Positions 1 to 12,498 of a stretch of DNA of 64,000 nucleotides are shown piece by piece (position 1 is the first letter of the stretch; the number at the start of each line of letters is the position of its first letter). Where the stretch lies: NCBI RefSeq assembly GCF_964275005.1, contig NC_092701.1, positions 6,616,715-6,680,714 on the forward strand, in the 5' to 3' direction. Origin of the DNA: Diadema setosum. Taxonomy: Eukaryota; Echinodermata; Echinoidea; Diadematoida; Diadematidae. The translations under genes were made by a program, and so were the position numbers. Below the pieces are notes generated by a model that was not told the origin of the DNA, made no database searches, and saw only the letters and a program-made list of their open reading frames with translations.

Positions 1-207
1 TTCTCAAAACTGAAAGGCCCGAGGATGTACAGTTCCGAGACAATTTCGGGCAACAGAGGGCGGTCAACCAAACAAATAAAAAGACAAGACTGCCGACGAA
101 GTGTGTAGGCCAGTGCCGTACTGGTGGTGTGGGCGTGGGTACAGTAACACATACATTGTCACTGTACTGCTAGCTAGCTGGTTATGGGGCCGGGAAAGCC
201 TAGATCT

Positions 208-386
208 GGGGGGCGTTTCATCAACGAGTTCGTCGGAGGTTTTCACCGACGAATTTGCTATCAGCCAATCAGACGCAAGGATTTACACTGACAACTGTTA
301 AAAGCTAATGAAATCCTTGGTCTGATTGGCTGATAGCAAATTTGTCGGTGAAATCTCCGACGAACTCGTTGATGAAACGCCCCCCT
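208..386. mobile_element. Foldback MITE, about 180 bp
   Basis: Two arms of roughly 80 bp are near-perfect reverse complements around a spacer near 285-310. The ends read GGGGGGCGTTTCATCAACG and its complement. It carries no ORF. It sits about 150 bp upstream of the snapin start codon, so it may lie in that gene's promoter or 5' UTR. The transposon family is not assigned. Confidence 0.8.
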
Positions 387-536
387 GAACTAGCCCGACC
401 AGACACTGTTACGCTATGCGAAAACAGCGACGTACCATGTACAGCGACTGGGCTGTGTATAGTTAGATCTGAACATGCAATGCTAGGCAGCTGCTGCTCA
501 AATTGCCGACAAATACCCGTATTATCCTGAATAGCA

Positions 537-3500
537 ATGGAGAATCGAGATGCTATAGCGTCTGGTATTGCAGAGCTGCTGAAACCTGCAGTTCAGGAAG
601 TAGACGAACGAGTGAGGATTGTGAGGTGAGCTTGCGTAAATAACTGAAACTGTTCCGTGTAACATGAACATGTTAGAAATCTACACAGTCAATGATTAGG
701 TCTATGTTATGACTGAGTTTATAAAACATGATCCCTATCGCATACCACTGAACTGTTTAGACATCTAGGTCCTAGAGTCCATCTCACTTGCACTTAGCAT
801 AGGTTTACATAGGACCCTACCTGGTTAACAGTGGTTAACATACCTGGTTGTACTCTTGATCTTGTAGGCATTAAAGGGACTGTACAGTACTGGTTGAGGT
901 GGGGATTCATGTTTTGAACATTCTTAGGTGAGATAGTGAGAAACATCTCATGAAATATGAAAGAGCATGTAATTTTAAAAAGGATTCAACGTTTATTTGA
1001 TGAAAATTGGTGTTCAAATGGCTGAGATATCCAAAAAAGTGATAATAATAAAAGGCGACATGCCCCACCTTTATTAGGATCTCTTTGTTTCACCTTGTTT
1101 TTGGATATCTCAGCCATTTAAAAACCAATTTTCATCAAATAAACTTTTGATACCCGTTAGAATTGCATGATCTTTGACATCTCATAGAGTGCTTTCTGAA
1201 TATCTCGCAAAACGTTAAAAGCAAAATTCTCACCTCGACCAGAACTGTACATACCCTTTAAACTTAAAGTTATAAAATAATACAGAACTTATTTTCTCCT
1301 CTGCTACATGTACGCCATCATCTGGAGTGGAAGCCTGTTGCGGTAATTCACAAACTTACATTGTGGTATGGTGGTTTGTGTGTTTGCTGTTTGTTTATTG
1401 AGAACATTGCTATGCCATGGTCAAATGGACATGAATGTTATTGCAGCTCAGGGTTATAACTTATAGGTATTGTCCTTTTTTTTTGTCTTCAATGCTTTCT
1501 CCAATTTATCCAAATTAGATTTAAAAGAGTTGAGTGATGTGCTTATACTAACATAAAAGATATAATCTAAGTTATAGGGTTCTGCCGACACTAGCTGCGT
1601 GATTTTACCCTAATCGAGCAGTGCGTGTGAATTCGAGTACCTATCAGGCACCGCGGGTTCGACAGCATGACGGTCTTCCGGCACTGTACTGGTATCAGGT
1701 GGTAACTGTGTCACCGAAAAAGTGCATGTGTGTGTGCGTGATGAAAGTACTTACGGTACGCCACATGAATGCTCTAATGCCCTTCCCTGCGCGGCGCGGC
1801 GTGATCGAGCGCGAGCAGACCCTAGACAAACAGGGTGCTATGCAATATTGGCACACAACGGAACGCAACGAGTGGTAAACTTCGTGCTTCAATCACGATT
1901 TTAAATGAATGAATTCTGCTTAATAAAAATATCTGTAAGCAGGGGATCACTAATTAACCTATTGCAGAGGAAATATGTCCACTTGTGGCGTTGGCAAAAT
2001 TATTTTGTGAAATGATAATCAAAAAACCAAAATCTTATCCCGATTCGTCAGTCTGTAGTGTTAGTGTTTATTTCGTCTACACCATGCGAAGTGTGAATAC
2101 ATTGTAGCTACCGATTTACGGGCAGCCACCACATGGACACACACACACAAACCTCGCCCGCGTGGTTGGTTTGCGCGATTTGTGATGGGATCGGATCGGG
2201 ATGGATGAAGGAGGCATACAGTACACTATTAAATTATTCACATAACTGTTGTGGCAAGCTGGCGCAAGCTAGGATGTTCAAAAATGGAATCTGTTGTATC
2301 GCAGACTACTGCCAGCTTTCTCACACTTTGCCCCATGATCATGGCAATTTTCTGTGACGAAACATTGTATACAATGTATGTAAAGCTCGATAATCCTGCC
2401 CTGGAGAGCAAAAGCACGCGAGATCGCGATCGCACAGTTTGGTGTGATCAGCTCCGCAGCAGAAGCGCAGTGAGTGAGGCGGGCTTTTAGTGACCTTATC
2501 ATTTGTCAAACGGCGTTCCATACAGCAAGAGAAGCTCGCCAGCTGCTCAGTGCGTGGTGGTTCATGGGATATCACTTTTGCATGTATACGGCGAATGAGG
2601 TACCGATAATATAGGGCCGTAGAGTGCACAATTGCCGACTTTCATACCATTACTCACAACAACTCACTCTTTCCTAGTTTCTATTCTAATGTGTGCGATC
2701 GTGGCGTAAGTCCATAATTGTTGAATGCCTTTATTTGAAATTGAAGTTAGCCATCTTATCTTCAGAGAATATGAGGGTATGGTATCCCTCAGACTCGTCA
2801 AGTGAACAAGAGCCAAAAGTCAAATGTAGGCCTACAGATGATTGTGGTGAGTTGAAAGAATTTGGTTGAGAAATGTAGCTCGATCGGAAAGCATACATAA
2901 ACAAACATAGATCTATGTGTACGTAGGCTCTACAGTACATACAAACACCCTCAGCCCCATGAACAAGTGGAGACATGCAATCTTGCTGATATTTTCTGTA
3001 AAATACCCTGATTTGTCTTTCTTGTCTTTTATGAAATCCTAAGTATGTTCCATCTGAATGATATCACTGACAATCATCAATTTTGAGATGAATAATAAAG
3101 GCATCATTTACCAATTTCAGATGAAACAAAAAGCCAGCATTAGTGCTTCAAAATAGTTCTAAAATGTGAGTTAGGGAAAGAGACAACCAATGTGAAAATT
3201 TGAACCAGTATAATCAATGTTAACTATACAAAATGTGAATAATACAGTGTAGTAGTAATCAAAAAATGTTTCCATGCTAAACCGTCTACAGTTATGGTTT
3301 AATGAGAAAAATACTCATATCCTTATATTTTAGGCTTTATTGCAAAATTGTTATATGGTAGGAATCTCTTAGGATGTTTTGTGACACAACTGACTTGCAC
3401 ATACAGCTGTATATGCATCAAAAGTGATAAACTTGAACATTCTTTAAAGCACTGCTCCCAAAGGTAAATAGGACCTTTAATTAGTGGGGACCGTCCATTG

Positions 3501-6500
3501 GCAAGTGCCTGGATTGTATTTCATCATGCAATTTATAAATCTAACTGTCCTTGATTTTGCACTCTCTATGTCTGTCATGTGATGTATGGATGTCATGTCA
3601 TTACAGGGAGAGTCAAGTGGAGCTGAGACATAAAATTGAAGAACTGGATGATGGTGAGTTCAGATAAAAAAAAAACAACAACAACAAGGTCAGTGTGGGG
3701 TCATGCAGAGCAGCTCAGACAATCTGTATTATCAGGTCAAGTTGTTTGATAGGTTTCATTAATGTTATCTTCATCAGGGATAATATTGCAAAAATAATAG
3801 CAACAAACTCTTTAACAGGCTTATTTCTCAATCACAGAAAAACTGAGGTTTTTAGAATGACACTGAACATCCGGCTGGAGTTGTAGAGATCCAGGTGTTT
3901 CATCGATTTCATTTCTGGGAGTGAGTCTGAATCAAGACAGTTGCAGGCATGTTGTGTTCTGTACTTGTCTGTCCCTCTATTACTGTGTTAGCCCAAACAA
4001 CTATCTTTCAAATTTGTTTTCACCAAACTTGTTTCAGAGTGAAGTGTATGGGGACAATTATCAATCAATGAGATCTCTACAAAGAAGAATTTGGTAATTC
4101 CCTAATTCTTGAAACAACTCTATGACTTGGCAATTTTCTCACATGTATATTGGATATGGGACAAAGCATAATGTAAGCAATAGTTGATACAAATTCTGAA
4201 AAGTCAGTGTCTATACAAACGCTTAAGAAATCTTTTGATCCCAGCTTAGTGAACAATGTACAGGCACATTATTATGCAAGTTTGAAAAATCTCTAACATG
4301 CCGTATTCCTCCAACCTTCTAATCAGCTCTCAGGGAACTTTGTAAGGAGAAGAGCGCCCCCATTGACCTTGACTTGTACGTGAAGAAGCTGGCCAACTGC
4401 AAGAGGAGAGTGGCCACAGTAAATAACATTGTCCAGAATGCACAGGTGAGCATTTCCTGGCCTACTGCTTGAGCTCAAGCTGCAGATCAACTTGTAGTCC
4501 TGAAAACAAACAAAGCAGTGCAAAGCTTGTGGATTGCTTATAAAATCCAAAAGGTAGTAGCCTCCAGTCTATGATTTGAAGGAAGGAATACCCTTGGAAG
4601 TCAAGAAAATTAGGCTTATCCGTACTTTGTCCATTCATTCATTGACTCATTGATTCATTCCTCATCTCATTTAAGTTCCTAGTGTGAAATTTGAATGTTT
4701 TCAGAGCATTTGAAGTCCATTTCAAAGTAGATGAAAACCAGTAAAATCATTTCTGACATCTATTTTCGGTTGCATATTTCACAAGGATGTCCATTTCCTG
4801 AAGATAGATTTGGCCATGTAGAATTAAAAGTAATCATGTTCATTTCTTTTAAAAGACTTACAGCTGTAGCACTTACTTAGATTTAGCGTAAATCTTATTT
4901 CACCCTTTGGACTGCAGATGTTCAATCATAATAAAAGTTTGATTTGCAAAGAAGACCAAAATGTTCTCTAGGATATTAGGCCAAAATTTTGGAAGAAAAA
5001 AGGAAAGAAAGAAAAGACAAACTTCTGAGTTTTTCAGGGGATCACAGAAACCTTTCTAGAGCACTGTTCTTGTTGAGGAATGACCAGAACAGTGTTTAAA
5101 AACATATAGTATTCCTATCCCACTGTACCTTACACTAGAAGCACATAAATGAAATGATTACATCATGAAACAAAATGCCTCTCAGTGTTTCCATATAATT
5201 TCACACAAACTTCATAGTGTGATCTTCATGTGAAGTGTCCAAGTCATCTGAAGCTAATTTTTATGCTTAAATGTTTTATTGATGCTTTTGTCATTGATTC
5301 AAGACTACACATGTTAGGCTCATGCTCAGAGCTGTATGCACATGCCTCATCATACACATTGAAAAGAAAGAAAGCAAACAAAGTCTCCAGCAATCATAGA
5401 ACTGTCATCTTATCATGATTAATCTATTACTGCAGTCATTTCCTGCGTGCTCCAGACTTTTTTCTTGACTGTTTTTTTTTTTGGTGTTTTTGTTGTGTGT
5501 TGTCTTTTTTTTTTTTTTTTTTGAGGGGGTGGGGGGTAAGGTGGGGATGGGATGGGGGTGCAGGAAGAGTATAGTTTTGGCTTTCTATTACCCCTTTCAG
5601 TAACTCATGCATTTTTTGGCTAGCTCCTGGCCTGAGCTAAATTTGGTGTACCAAGCAGTAAAAATTGTGTTTAGTAACTATAGCAGAGCCGCGCTACTTT
5701 TACGATGACCCATTCACGAACTCGGCCATGTAAGGGATAACTATGTACCATGGTATTAAACTGAACGCGCGCTCTGGTGGAGGCACAGCCAGGTAATTGT
5801 GACCTTTGACCATGCAAGGAATTTTTGCCTGAGCCTGGCACTGCTATCGTTCATAAACTCTTCTATCAGCGCCAGGCTCGCGCCTGGTGCTAGCTTACAG
5901 CAGTGCCAAAATAGCTCGAGCCTGGCGCGGGCCACTTTGGCCCGACCCATTCATAAACTCAACATTTTATGACTTCGCTCGGGCCTGGCCCGAGCTAAAA
6001 GAGTTACTGAAAGGGGTATAGGTGTCTGCCTATTGAACACATTGCATCACCTTTCTGTTTAAATTATCTTTGGGTAGGAGAGACTTTGAAGGGTGTGAAA
6101 GGTTCAGAAAGTCAAACTACTTTCTAATGGCATTTTAGAGGTAGACAGGGTACTGTAAGAACAGGTCATACTACAGAGTAAGAGAGCCTGTCAAATATTG
6201 GGCTATACATGTATTGTTGGTCATCATATTTATAACAACAAGCACAGGGTATCATCTTCACACTTGGACTCCCCTTCACACCTGGGTTACTCTTTCCTAC
6301 TTTATAACTGCTTTCGTGTTGGGAAATCAGCTGGTGTTGGCTCCATAATGCTTTTCCCAGGTTTTATAAAAAAGTGTAAAGTGTAGATTTTAATAACAAT
6401 GTTCTAATAACTTTGGATACAGAATAACACCTGTCCTCTGCATGAACTGTGTGTAAATGGCTCTGGGGAGTTCTGAATAACCAAACAAAACACATTACCA

Positions 6501-8039
6501 GGATGGGCGCCCCATGTCTTTGAGCATGTCACAGACGCATGGTAAAAACTTTTTGTGTGACTTTTGGAACACGATGCCAAATAAATGATGATGAATGATG
6601 CTAAAAGTAAAAGGACTTATAAATGAGCCGAACTTGTACAATGCTAGCTTAAAGGTACTAGCCCACATTTGCAAACCCACGAAAATCAAAACTGCATAAA
6701 ACAGGTCCAATATGACTTCAAGTACAAGTTATAACAGTAACATACCTCACCTGTTGCTCTTTGTCTATACCATTCGATAAAAGAGAGAAAATCATCGTTT
6801 TAAAATCAATTTTCAAACTGGGTCAACCCGACCCAAAATCAAATTACGAGCGCGGGCTAGCTACGCACATTAACTTACACATGTATCGCATGCATGTAGT
6901 ATGTGCGTAGACCGGAGCTAGCGAGCGTTTTTATACGCATGCATACGGTGCATTTTCATTTATTTTTATGAAAGTAATGTACTAATTGGAACGAAATTTT
7001 GCGCAGGTGTTACTGCAATCATACCCAAACTCCATGCTAACTATGAGACCAATTGCTGCAGGTTTACAAATGTGGGCTAATACCTTTAATACTGAAGACT
7101 CTTCTTGAAGATTTTCATCCTTGGATTACAGTTCAGTCGCTTTGGTCAAATGTTCAAACCCAAAGCTAAGATAGCTCCAGACAGTATCTAAAACCCTAGA
7201 ACTCTGTAGTTTAATGCTCCAAAGGGACTCAATTCTTCATAGATATGCCCTTCACTTGTAGTATGGGCTTTGTTCACATTCATTGGCACACAACATCAAG
7301 ATTTGATAATGCAGCATTTGGGAATTTCAATTTATAGACCACCCTGAATTGTCATTACTCTTCTGCCCTCAATTTTTGGCTTGAAACAAGTTTTTTGAAC
7401 TTCCTTTCCCTCATAAAGTGGGCATAATTGAGATGAGCAGGATGGGGTGCCTGAGGAATTCAGAGTGAAGCAGTGGTTTCAAAATCTTAAGAATCTTGGC
7501 AATAAAAGTAGGGAATGCTTGTCCACATTGAATCCAGTCTTGCGCTGAAATTTTAATCATATGAAATTATATATTTTTTTTCCATTTCAAATTGAAAACC
7601 AGGTTTTTCTATACCATCGTAAAGTGGAATTTGCTGATAAGTGTTTTACTTTGGTTTGCATGTCTTTCTTCCAGAAGGCCAAATATTTAGTGTGTTAGGT
7701 GTATGTGCATCCATATATCTGATTTGCAGAATTATCAATATCTATATGAAATATTATATGTGTGTACATGTATGTTATACATACCTTCATTATCAGACAA
7801 AGTTACATCAAATCCTTGGTTTAGAATTTGCACTCCTTGGAGTGTAGCATTGTGTTCGCTTTCTTCCACCTGTTGCCTGTACAGCTTTCTGTGCATCATC
7901 TTCTCTCGCACCCATTCTTCATCCCCACCCATCTCGTTCACCACAGGAGCGCCTGGGACGACTCCACTTTCACATCTCCCGGGAGACGGCGAAGAGGAAA
8001 GCCTTGATCGACCCTCCGACGGCCGGTCCACTTCCCTGA
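537..8039 (+). CDS. SNAPIN: Snapin (BLOC-1 / BORC subunit, SNARE-associated protein), main isoform
   Basis: Four exons join in frame: 537-625, 3607-3653, 4327-4445 and 7947-8039, all with GT donors and AG acceptors. They give 115 aa with a TGA stop; human snapin is about 136 aa. The order of conserved blocks matches the family: LLKPAVQEVDERVRIVRESQ near residues 14-33, then VELRHKIEEL, then DLDLYVKKLANCKRRVATVN and IVQNAQ near residues 59-85, then ERLGRLHFHISRETAKRKA from the last exon. The chain should be mostly helical coiled coil. Known family role: cytosolic subunit of BLOC-1 and BORC, binding SNAP25 and linking endosomes and lysosomes to motors. The N-terminus is shorter than in mammals; the ATG at 537 is the first in-frame Met with a good context (caATGG). 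The large last intron holds several transposons. A second homologous last exon lies at 12133-12375. Confidence 0.9.
871..1261. mobile_element. TTAA-flanked foldback MITE in snapin intron 1
   Basis: The ends read TTAAAGGGACTGTACAGTAC and CTGTACATACCCTTTAA. Much of the interior is itself an inverted repeat: the stretch around 985-1035 (ATTTGATGAAAATTGG, GGCTGAGATATCC) returns as its complement near 1105-1145. TTAA at both ends suggests piggyBac-type mobilisation, but this is inference. A second copy of the family lies at 37786-38343. Confidence 0.75.
1262..3606 (+). other. Rest of snapin intron 1
   Basis: AT-rich intron sequence. Short open frames near 1621-1904 and 2133-2629 overlap on both strands and resemble no family I know. 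The 3' end has a normal acceptor (cattacag) at 3599-3606. I see no other feature. Confidence 0.6.
4446..5588 (+). other. Start of the last snapin intron
   Basis: Intron sequence with a T-rich tract at 5470-5521 followed by a G-rich stretch at 5522-5570. No gene or clear repeat boundary was recognised. Confidence 0.5.
5589..6018. mobile_element. TA-flanked MITE with 17-bp terminal inverted repeats
   Basis: The left end reads ACCCCTTTCAGTAACTC and the right end GAGTTACTGAAAGGGGT, with TA on both sides. The interior repeats the words GCCTGGCGC, GAGCTA and CATTCATAAACTC in both orientations (5640-5990). There is no coding capacity. It lies inside the long last intron of snapin. Confidence 0.8.
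6649..7089. mobile_element. TTAA-flanked MITE with about 28-bp terminal inverted repeats
   Basis: The left end reads AGGTACTAGCCCACATTTGC and the right end is its near complement (GCAGGTTTACAAATGTGGGC, then TAATACCT). TTAA lies at 6649-6652 and 7086-7089. The inner part has a G+C-rich core with the words GCTAGC and GTGCGTAG. No ORF. The TTAA flanks fit piggyBac-like target choice. Confidence 0.8.
7090..7946 (+). other. Snapin intron just before the proximal last exon
   Basis: Unique-looking AT-rich intron ending in a pyrimidine-rich acceptor region and cag at 7944-7946. An open frame at 7703-8080 runs through the exon in another frame and is judged accidental. Confidence 0.5.
7947..8039 (+). 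CDS. SNAPIN: Snapin proximal last exon (conserved C-terminus)
   Basis: The exon follows ttcaccacag and enters in phase 0 after the NAQ codons of exon 3. It codes 30 residues, starting ERLGRLHFHISRETAKRKAL, then a Pro-rich tail and TGA. This matches the vertebrate snapin end (ERLRRLNHSVAKETARRRAM then a Pro-rich tail) closely, so I take it as the ancestral last exon. No AATAAA was found soon after the stop. Confidence 0.88.
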   Translation, partial: ERLGRLHFHISRETAKRKALIDPPTAGPLP

Positions 8040-11000
8040 ACATTCTTTGCGATATTTATGCTAAGAGTCCATTTCCCTGATCCTCCTGGTAAATGAGTCA
8101 TCTTTAGAAGTCACATTGGTTTTGCAGTCTTGCCCTTTCCCCCTTTACTTTTCGTTGCAATGGTGGTTTGTGAGTTAACCCAGCAGTATTGCACCTTTAC
8201 CTGAAAAGACAAATTGCTTGTATCACATGGCATTTGTCCATCACTTCGTTTGTATGCCCGTCCTACTTTCAATATGTACACATGTTCTTGTTCTGGTCTT
8301 TCTCTCACAGACTTTGTTGGCGAGACTAACCTTTCAGTAAACCTTGTTTTGCTGTCTTTTGTGAAGTGACGTTGTCCTCCATGTTCAATCAATAACTGCA
8401 GTCAGACTAGCAAAGCTTTGAGAAATTCAATTTTAAGAATACTTTGTGAAGTTTGGTTGTCTGTTCACACTGGTGGCCAAAATGCTAAAAGTTTCAGTTC
8501 TCAATAAGAGTTTAGGTTAAATGGCTGCTGCACAAGTGCAACAAATAAGAAAGTGTACGCCGGCTAACAACTTCGGAGGCACTGCAAACACAAAATGAAC
8601 CAGTCATGTGACAAACTGAAGTTCAGATGCGTGTCTTCAGAATGCACAAAGTTGCAGGGGTTCACAGGTTCAGGAAAATTTCCCAAGTTTTAGTGAGGAG
8701 CTGCGCAAGAGGTTTTTGGAAAGTTAGCATACAGGCTGGCCTAACTGTGATACCTTAAGAGTTCAAGAACTTAAACATTAAGAAATTTGCCAGTTTGATG
8801 GTGGCTAACCTGTCATGAACACAGGAAACTTTCTCATCTTGCTTCCGAATTCAACCAAATTTCCACAATTTAGTTTGTTAAAATTGACAACTGGGGCTGG
8901 TTGAAGTCAGGTTGAACATGGAATGAAGTTGCTCCTGGCCTTTCTTATTTCTTCTTGGTCACTTTCCTTATTTTTTTTTTTTGTGTGTGTGTGTGTCTGT
9001 CTGTCTGTCTGTCTGTACAACTCTGATTTTATGCATAGCTTACTCTGCGTGCGTACATGACATATCGCCACATGTTCCTGTATAATGACAAAGTTTATTT
9101 GAACATAATGATTTTGAACTTTAGTAATTATGACTTCTCCAGCATCTGAGTGTTTCCATTGATGCATGGTTCATCCCACTTTAGTTTCACAAATGGTTTT
9201 CACAAATGCACTTTTTTTTTAAAAAATTTGTATTGTAGAAATCATATATTTTGAGAAGGTGTGTGTGAACATGCCCACAAATTTGGTTACAGCCACACCC
9301 ACAAATTAGAACAGGCAATGATGTCATCACATCACAATTCTTCCACTGGTTTATACACAAAAATATTGCAAAGATCAGAGTTAGGTCAATAACCACCCAT
9401 TCTTTCTATATTAAGTCTTAGTTGCTTGGTTATGACAAGATTGCAGTGATTTGATGCAAAGAGTACAGCTTGTTCTGACTGATTTTATGTAAAAAGAAAA
9501 AGAGGAAAATGTATGTGATAATTTATGTACTGTCAATGGTGGGCTATATGAGGTCATTACATTATCACTGTCAATTTTGTCACTGTTTGAGGACCACATG
9601 AAATTTTTGAAATGCCATAGCTATCTTATTTGGGGTCTGATGTTGATGAAAGGTCCATGATTCTGTTTGTCTGACTTTATACCTACGTATTCACCAGGAA
9701 GACCATGGTTTTGAACCCAACTTGAATATGGTGTGGGATTGTAGAGTTCAAACACAATATCTAATAGATTATTCATACCCAAGGCCATATGCTTTGGAAA
9801 GACCAATAGGTTCGTTCATTTATTTTGCATGTCGGCAAGAGATACATATTGCAGTGGTTTTAATTTCTGATGCTTTTCAAATTGGCCGATATTTGCAAAA
9901 ATTTATAGCATGCCAAGAAATTGCTGATTTCAAGGATTCCAAGGGGGAACTACTGTACATTTGGTTTTTTTTTTTTTTTTTTTTCAAACAGGGCTGCCAT
10001 GGCCACCAGGAACACAATGTCAACTAAACATTTAGTTAATGTTTTGTTTTACAGTTTGCATTAACTTGTCTGTTTTTCCCTCTGCTGTTTAGCTGACCCT
10101 GCATCCTACTGTGGTGTATATGTGCTCTTTTCTGTGGGTTACCTTGCACTTTGATGCAGTTTGCAGTTTATTCTTGAAAACTAACCCGAATGTTCCTGCC
10201 TCACATCCCCCTCCAGTCGCACAGTGATTAATCATTAAACTAAAAGTAAAAATTTTGTTTGTTTGTTTGTTTGTTTGTTTGTTTGTTTTAATCAGTACAT
10301 ACATGTGTTCAGTCTCAGGAAATGTGGGCCATTTCCATACCACACCATTAGATCGGACGATTAAAAAAACTAAAACAAACAAACAAATAAAGACCAAAGA
10401 GTAATCCACAACACACAGTGTGTATTGCTTCAATTATTGATTCACAGGCTAACAATAAGATGTTCCCGAGGCTTAACATATAAGAATGATGTAATTGAAG
10501 AGGAAGCACTTATTGCACTAACAGAGATTTGCATGTGTAGGACTAGTCATAAACTTTGGCATCTGAAGTGTTGGAGACAGTTTTTCATAAGTATGAGGAG
10601 AAAGGCGAACCATTTTTATGATGATGACTTCATCATAGATATCAACCCTGAAAGTACATGAAACAAGAATGAGATATGCTTCAGTGATTCTTTCTTTCTT
10701 TTTTTCAATCCTGCTTTATATTCTCCACATAGCTTGCATCTCAATGCCTTATATAACAGTGTTTTGTTTGGAGTAGACAGTTTGTCCTGCATGTATGCAT
10801 ATTGCCATTTTCCCTTTCCTTAATAGCTCAGAACAAAGTGACTCTGTGATTCATAGTGCTCTTGCCAGGTAATTCACAAAAAAGGGCATTATTTATTCAT
10901 TGTTTGTTTGTTTGTTTTTACTTACACCTTGACTTTGTATATGTTACCTGTAGCTTGTGTTTTACCTTGTCTGCAGATTTTGTGCATGGTGATGCATTTC

Positions 11001-11128
11001 AGGGTCAGTGCGAAATGCATGAATGTGTTAGATGAGGTTCACTGCGTAGGTCCTATAGTTTTCATGAGGAAATCCAGCATTCTTTATCTCTCTCTGTGAT
11101 GTTTGAAATTTGAAACTGATATGTAGCA
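8040..11128 (+). other. Snapin 3' region / intron between the two last exons
   Basis: No second gene recognised. It holds simple repeats: (TG)n and (TGTC)n at 8983-9016, a T tract at 9964-9984 and (GTTT)n at 10255-10288. If the distal last exon is used this is intron; if the proximal one is used its first part is 3' UTR. Confidence 0.5.
10255..10288. repeat. (GTTT)n microsatellite
   Basis: About eight uninterrupted copies of GTTT. Confidence 0.95.
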
Positions 11129-11290
11129 TACTGTAAAAGTGGAAATTTTCGCACATTTTGTGCAATCAGAAATGAGGGCAAAAATAAAAGCGTGCGAATA
11201 GTTTTGCTCATTTGTATACCAGTAATTAATGTCTTGATTCTGCGCAATTAAAAGCATGTGAAATTCATCTTACCTGGCCAAGCACGAACA
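11129..11290. mobile_element. TACTGTAAAAGTGG-type MITE, one end lost
   Basis: The left end TACTGTAAAAGTGGAAATTT is clear and the interior matches the copies at 45849-46061 and 49550-49743 (AATAAAAGCGTGCGAATA, TTAATGTCTTGATTC). The matching right end is not seen. Confidence 0.6.
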
Positions 11291-11348
11291 CTGACTAAGG
11301 CTAAAGAAAATGCTTTGGACAGATCAGCCGTTTAAAGATGATGACTAA

Positions 11349-11518
11349 TACTGTAAAAGTGAATATTTTCGTGTGAGTAATTTTTCGCGTAGGCGAGGTC
11401 AAATGAATTTCACATGATCTCAATTTGGCGGAATCAGGACATTGATGACTGGAAAGTACGCAAAATATTGATTTTCACGGTAGCTTCTTGTTGCATGAAA
11501 GTTTACACTTTTACAGTA
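11349..11518. mobile_element. TACTGTAAAAGTG-type MITE
   Basis: The left end TACTGTAAAAGTGAATATTT and the right end ACACTTTTACAGTA are inverted repeats, ending in TA on both sides. The body contains TTTTTCGCGTAGGCGAGGTC and appears inverted relative to the copy 60 bp upstream. Confidence 0.75.
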
Positions 11519-11936
11519 TGGGAGGGAACATAATGTTCTGTCAAAAGGTTTCAAATAGTACTGAGGGAGATTTCATGTCCTACTGAAGAGACTTGAAACC
11601 TCCCTAAAATAGCTGTTTTGAGGGTGATCATTCTATATGTTCTTGGCAATAGATTAATTATTTGTTGTATCATTCGGGTAAATGAAATTATTTTGAGAAT
11701 TAGGCATGCTTTTTGAAATCCAAATGTTCCATTTTTGCAGCATCATTGACAAGATGTATAACCACATACAGCCTCCTGTACTCGGTGCATACCAAATTGC
11801 ATGCCCAAGCATTGTTGTGTGCTGCTTTCTTCCTTTGCAATATGTTTTCTGTGATTTGTTTTACCCTCGGGAGAGCATCCTCATAAATTTTATGCAAGCG
11901 GGAGAATAATACAAATGGTAAACTATCAGGTGACCA

Positions 11937-12040
11937 GGGGGTGTTTCATAAAGCTTTTCGCAAAGTTACGAACGACTTAGGAATGACTGGTGATCAGTTC
12001 TTGTGCTGAATTACGGAAATTTTGATAAGTATAGCCTTTT
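11937..12040. repeat. Single arm of a TTTCATAAAGC foldback
   Basis: GGGGGTGTTTCATAAAGC, then GTTACGAACGACTTA and GACTGGTGATCAGTTC, match one arm of the full foldback at 37071-37241. Only one arm is present. It ends about 90 bp upstream of the acceptor of the distal snapin last exon. Confidence 0.75.
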
Positions 12041-12132
12041 TATATATCTTGATGGCATTTGACAGATTTTGCGAGATTTTTCCACACAATAAAGAGTGCC
12101 GTCCTGCTCCTTTCTTGTCCATGCCTCGGCAG

Positions 12133-12375
12133 GATAGAGTTCTCAAGTTGGACGCGCGGGTCAACTCAACCACCGTCAAACGCTACCGCTTCATGGAACG
12201 ACTCCGCAGTCAACTCAGCCATGACCCCGCCTCCGAGGCCAGGGAGACGCCAGAAGCGGGGGCAGGTGGAGGAGAGGATGAGGGGGAGGGGGAGGGGGAG
12301 ACTGAGCGGGAATTGTCCGCAGTGGGTGAGGCGGAGCCTGTTGCCGTGCAACCAGGAGCGACGCGGGACGAGTAG
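12133..12375 (+). CDS. SNAPIN: Snapin distal alternative last exon, diverged copy
   Basis: After a pyrimidine-rich tract and cggcag the frame enters in phase 0, exactly as at 7947. The first residues DRVLKLDARVNSTTVKRYRF line up with ERLGRLHFHISRETAKRKAL of the proximal exon: charge pattern, the Leu/Ile/Val positions and the Thr-x-Lys-Arg core agree, yet few residues are identical. A Gly/Glu-rich acidic tail follows to a stop at 12373-12375, 80 residues in all, giving a 165-aa isoform. An AATAAA follows 124 bp later. Spliced from exon 3 this replaces the last helix. Alternatives: an unused duplicate, or part of another gene. Confidence 0.65.
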   Translation, partial: DRVLKLDARVNSTTVKRYRFMERLRSQLSHDPASEARETPEAGAGGGEDEGEGEGETERELSAVGEAEPVAVQPGATRDE

Positions 12376-12498
12376 GAGTGTGTGGTCGCCTGTGCTACTG
12401 GTTTGACGGACTTGTCCGGTGGAGGAATTTGAAACTGGAGGGGAAATAACACTCAAAAACTGTGCAATCAGCAACACTTTGAAGGAACAGCTCTGTAA

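Noticed and set aside
7703-8080. A 125-codon plus ORF and a 102-codon minus ORF
   Set aside because: Accidental frames over the proximal snapin exon; the conserved frame is the one ending at 8039.
12166-12477. Minus-strand ORFs of 103 and 80 codons
   Set aside because: Antisense shadows of the G+C-rich distal snapin exon.
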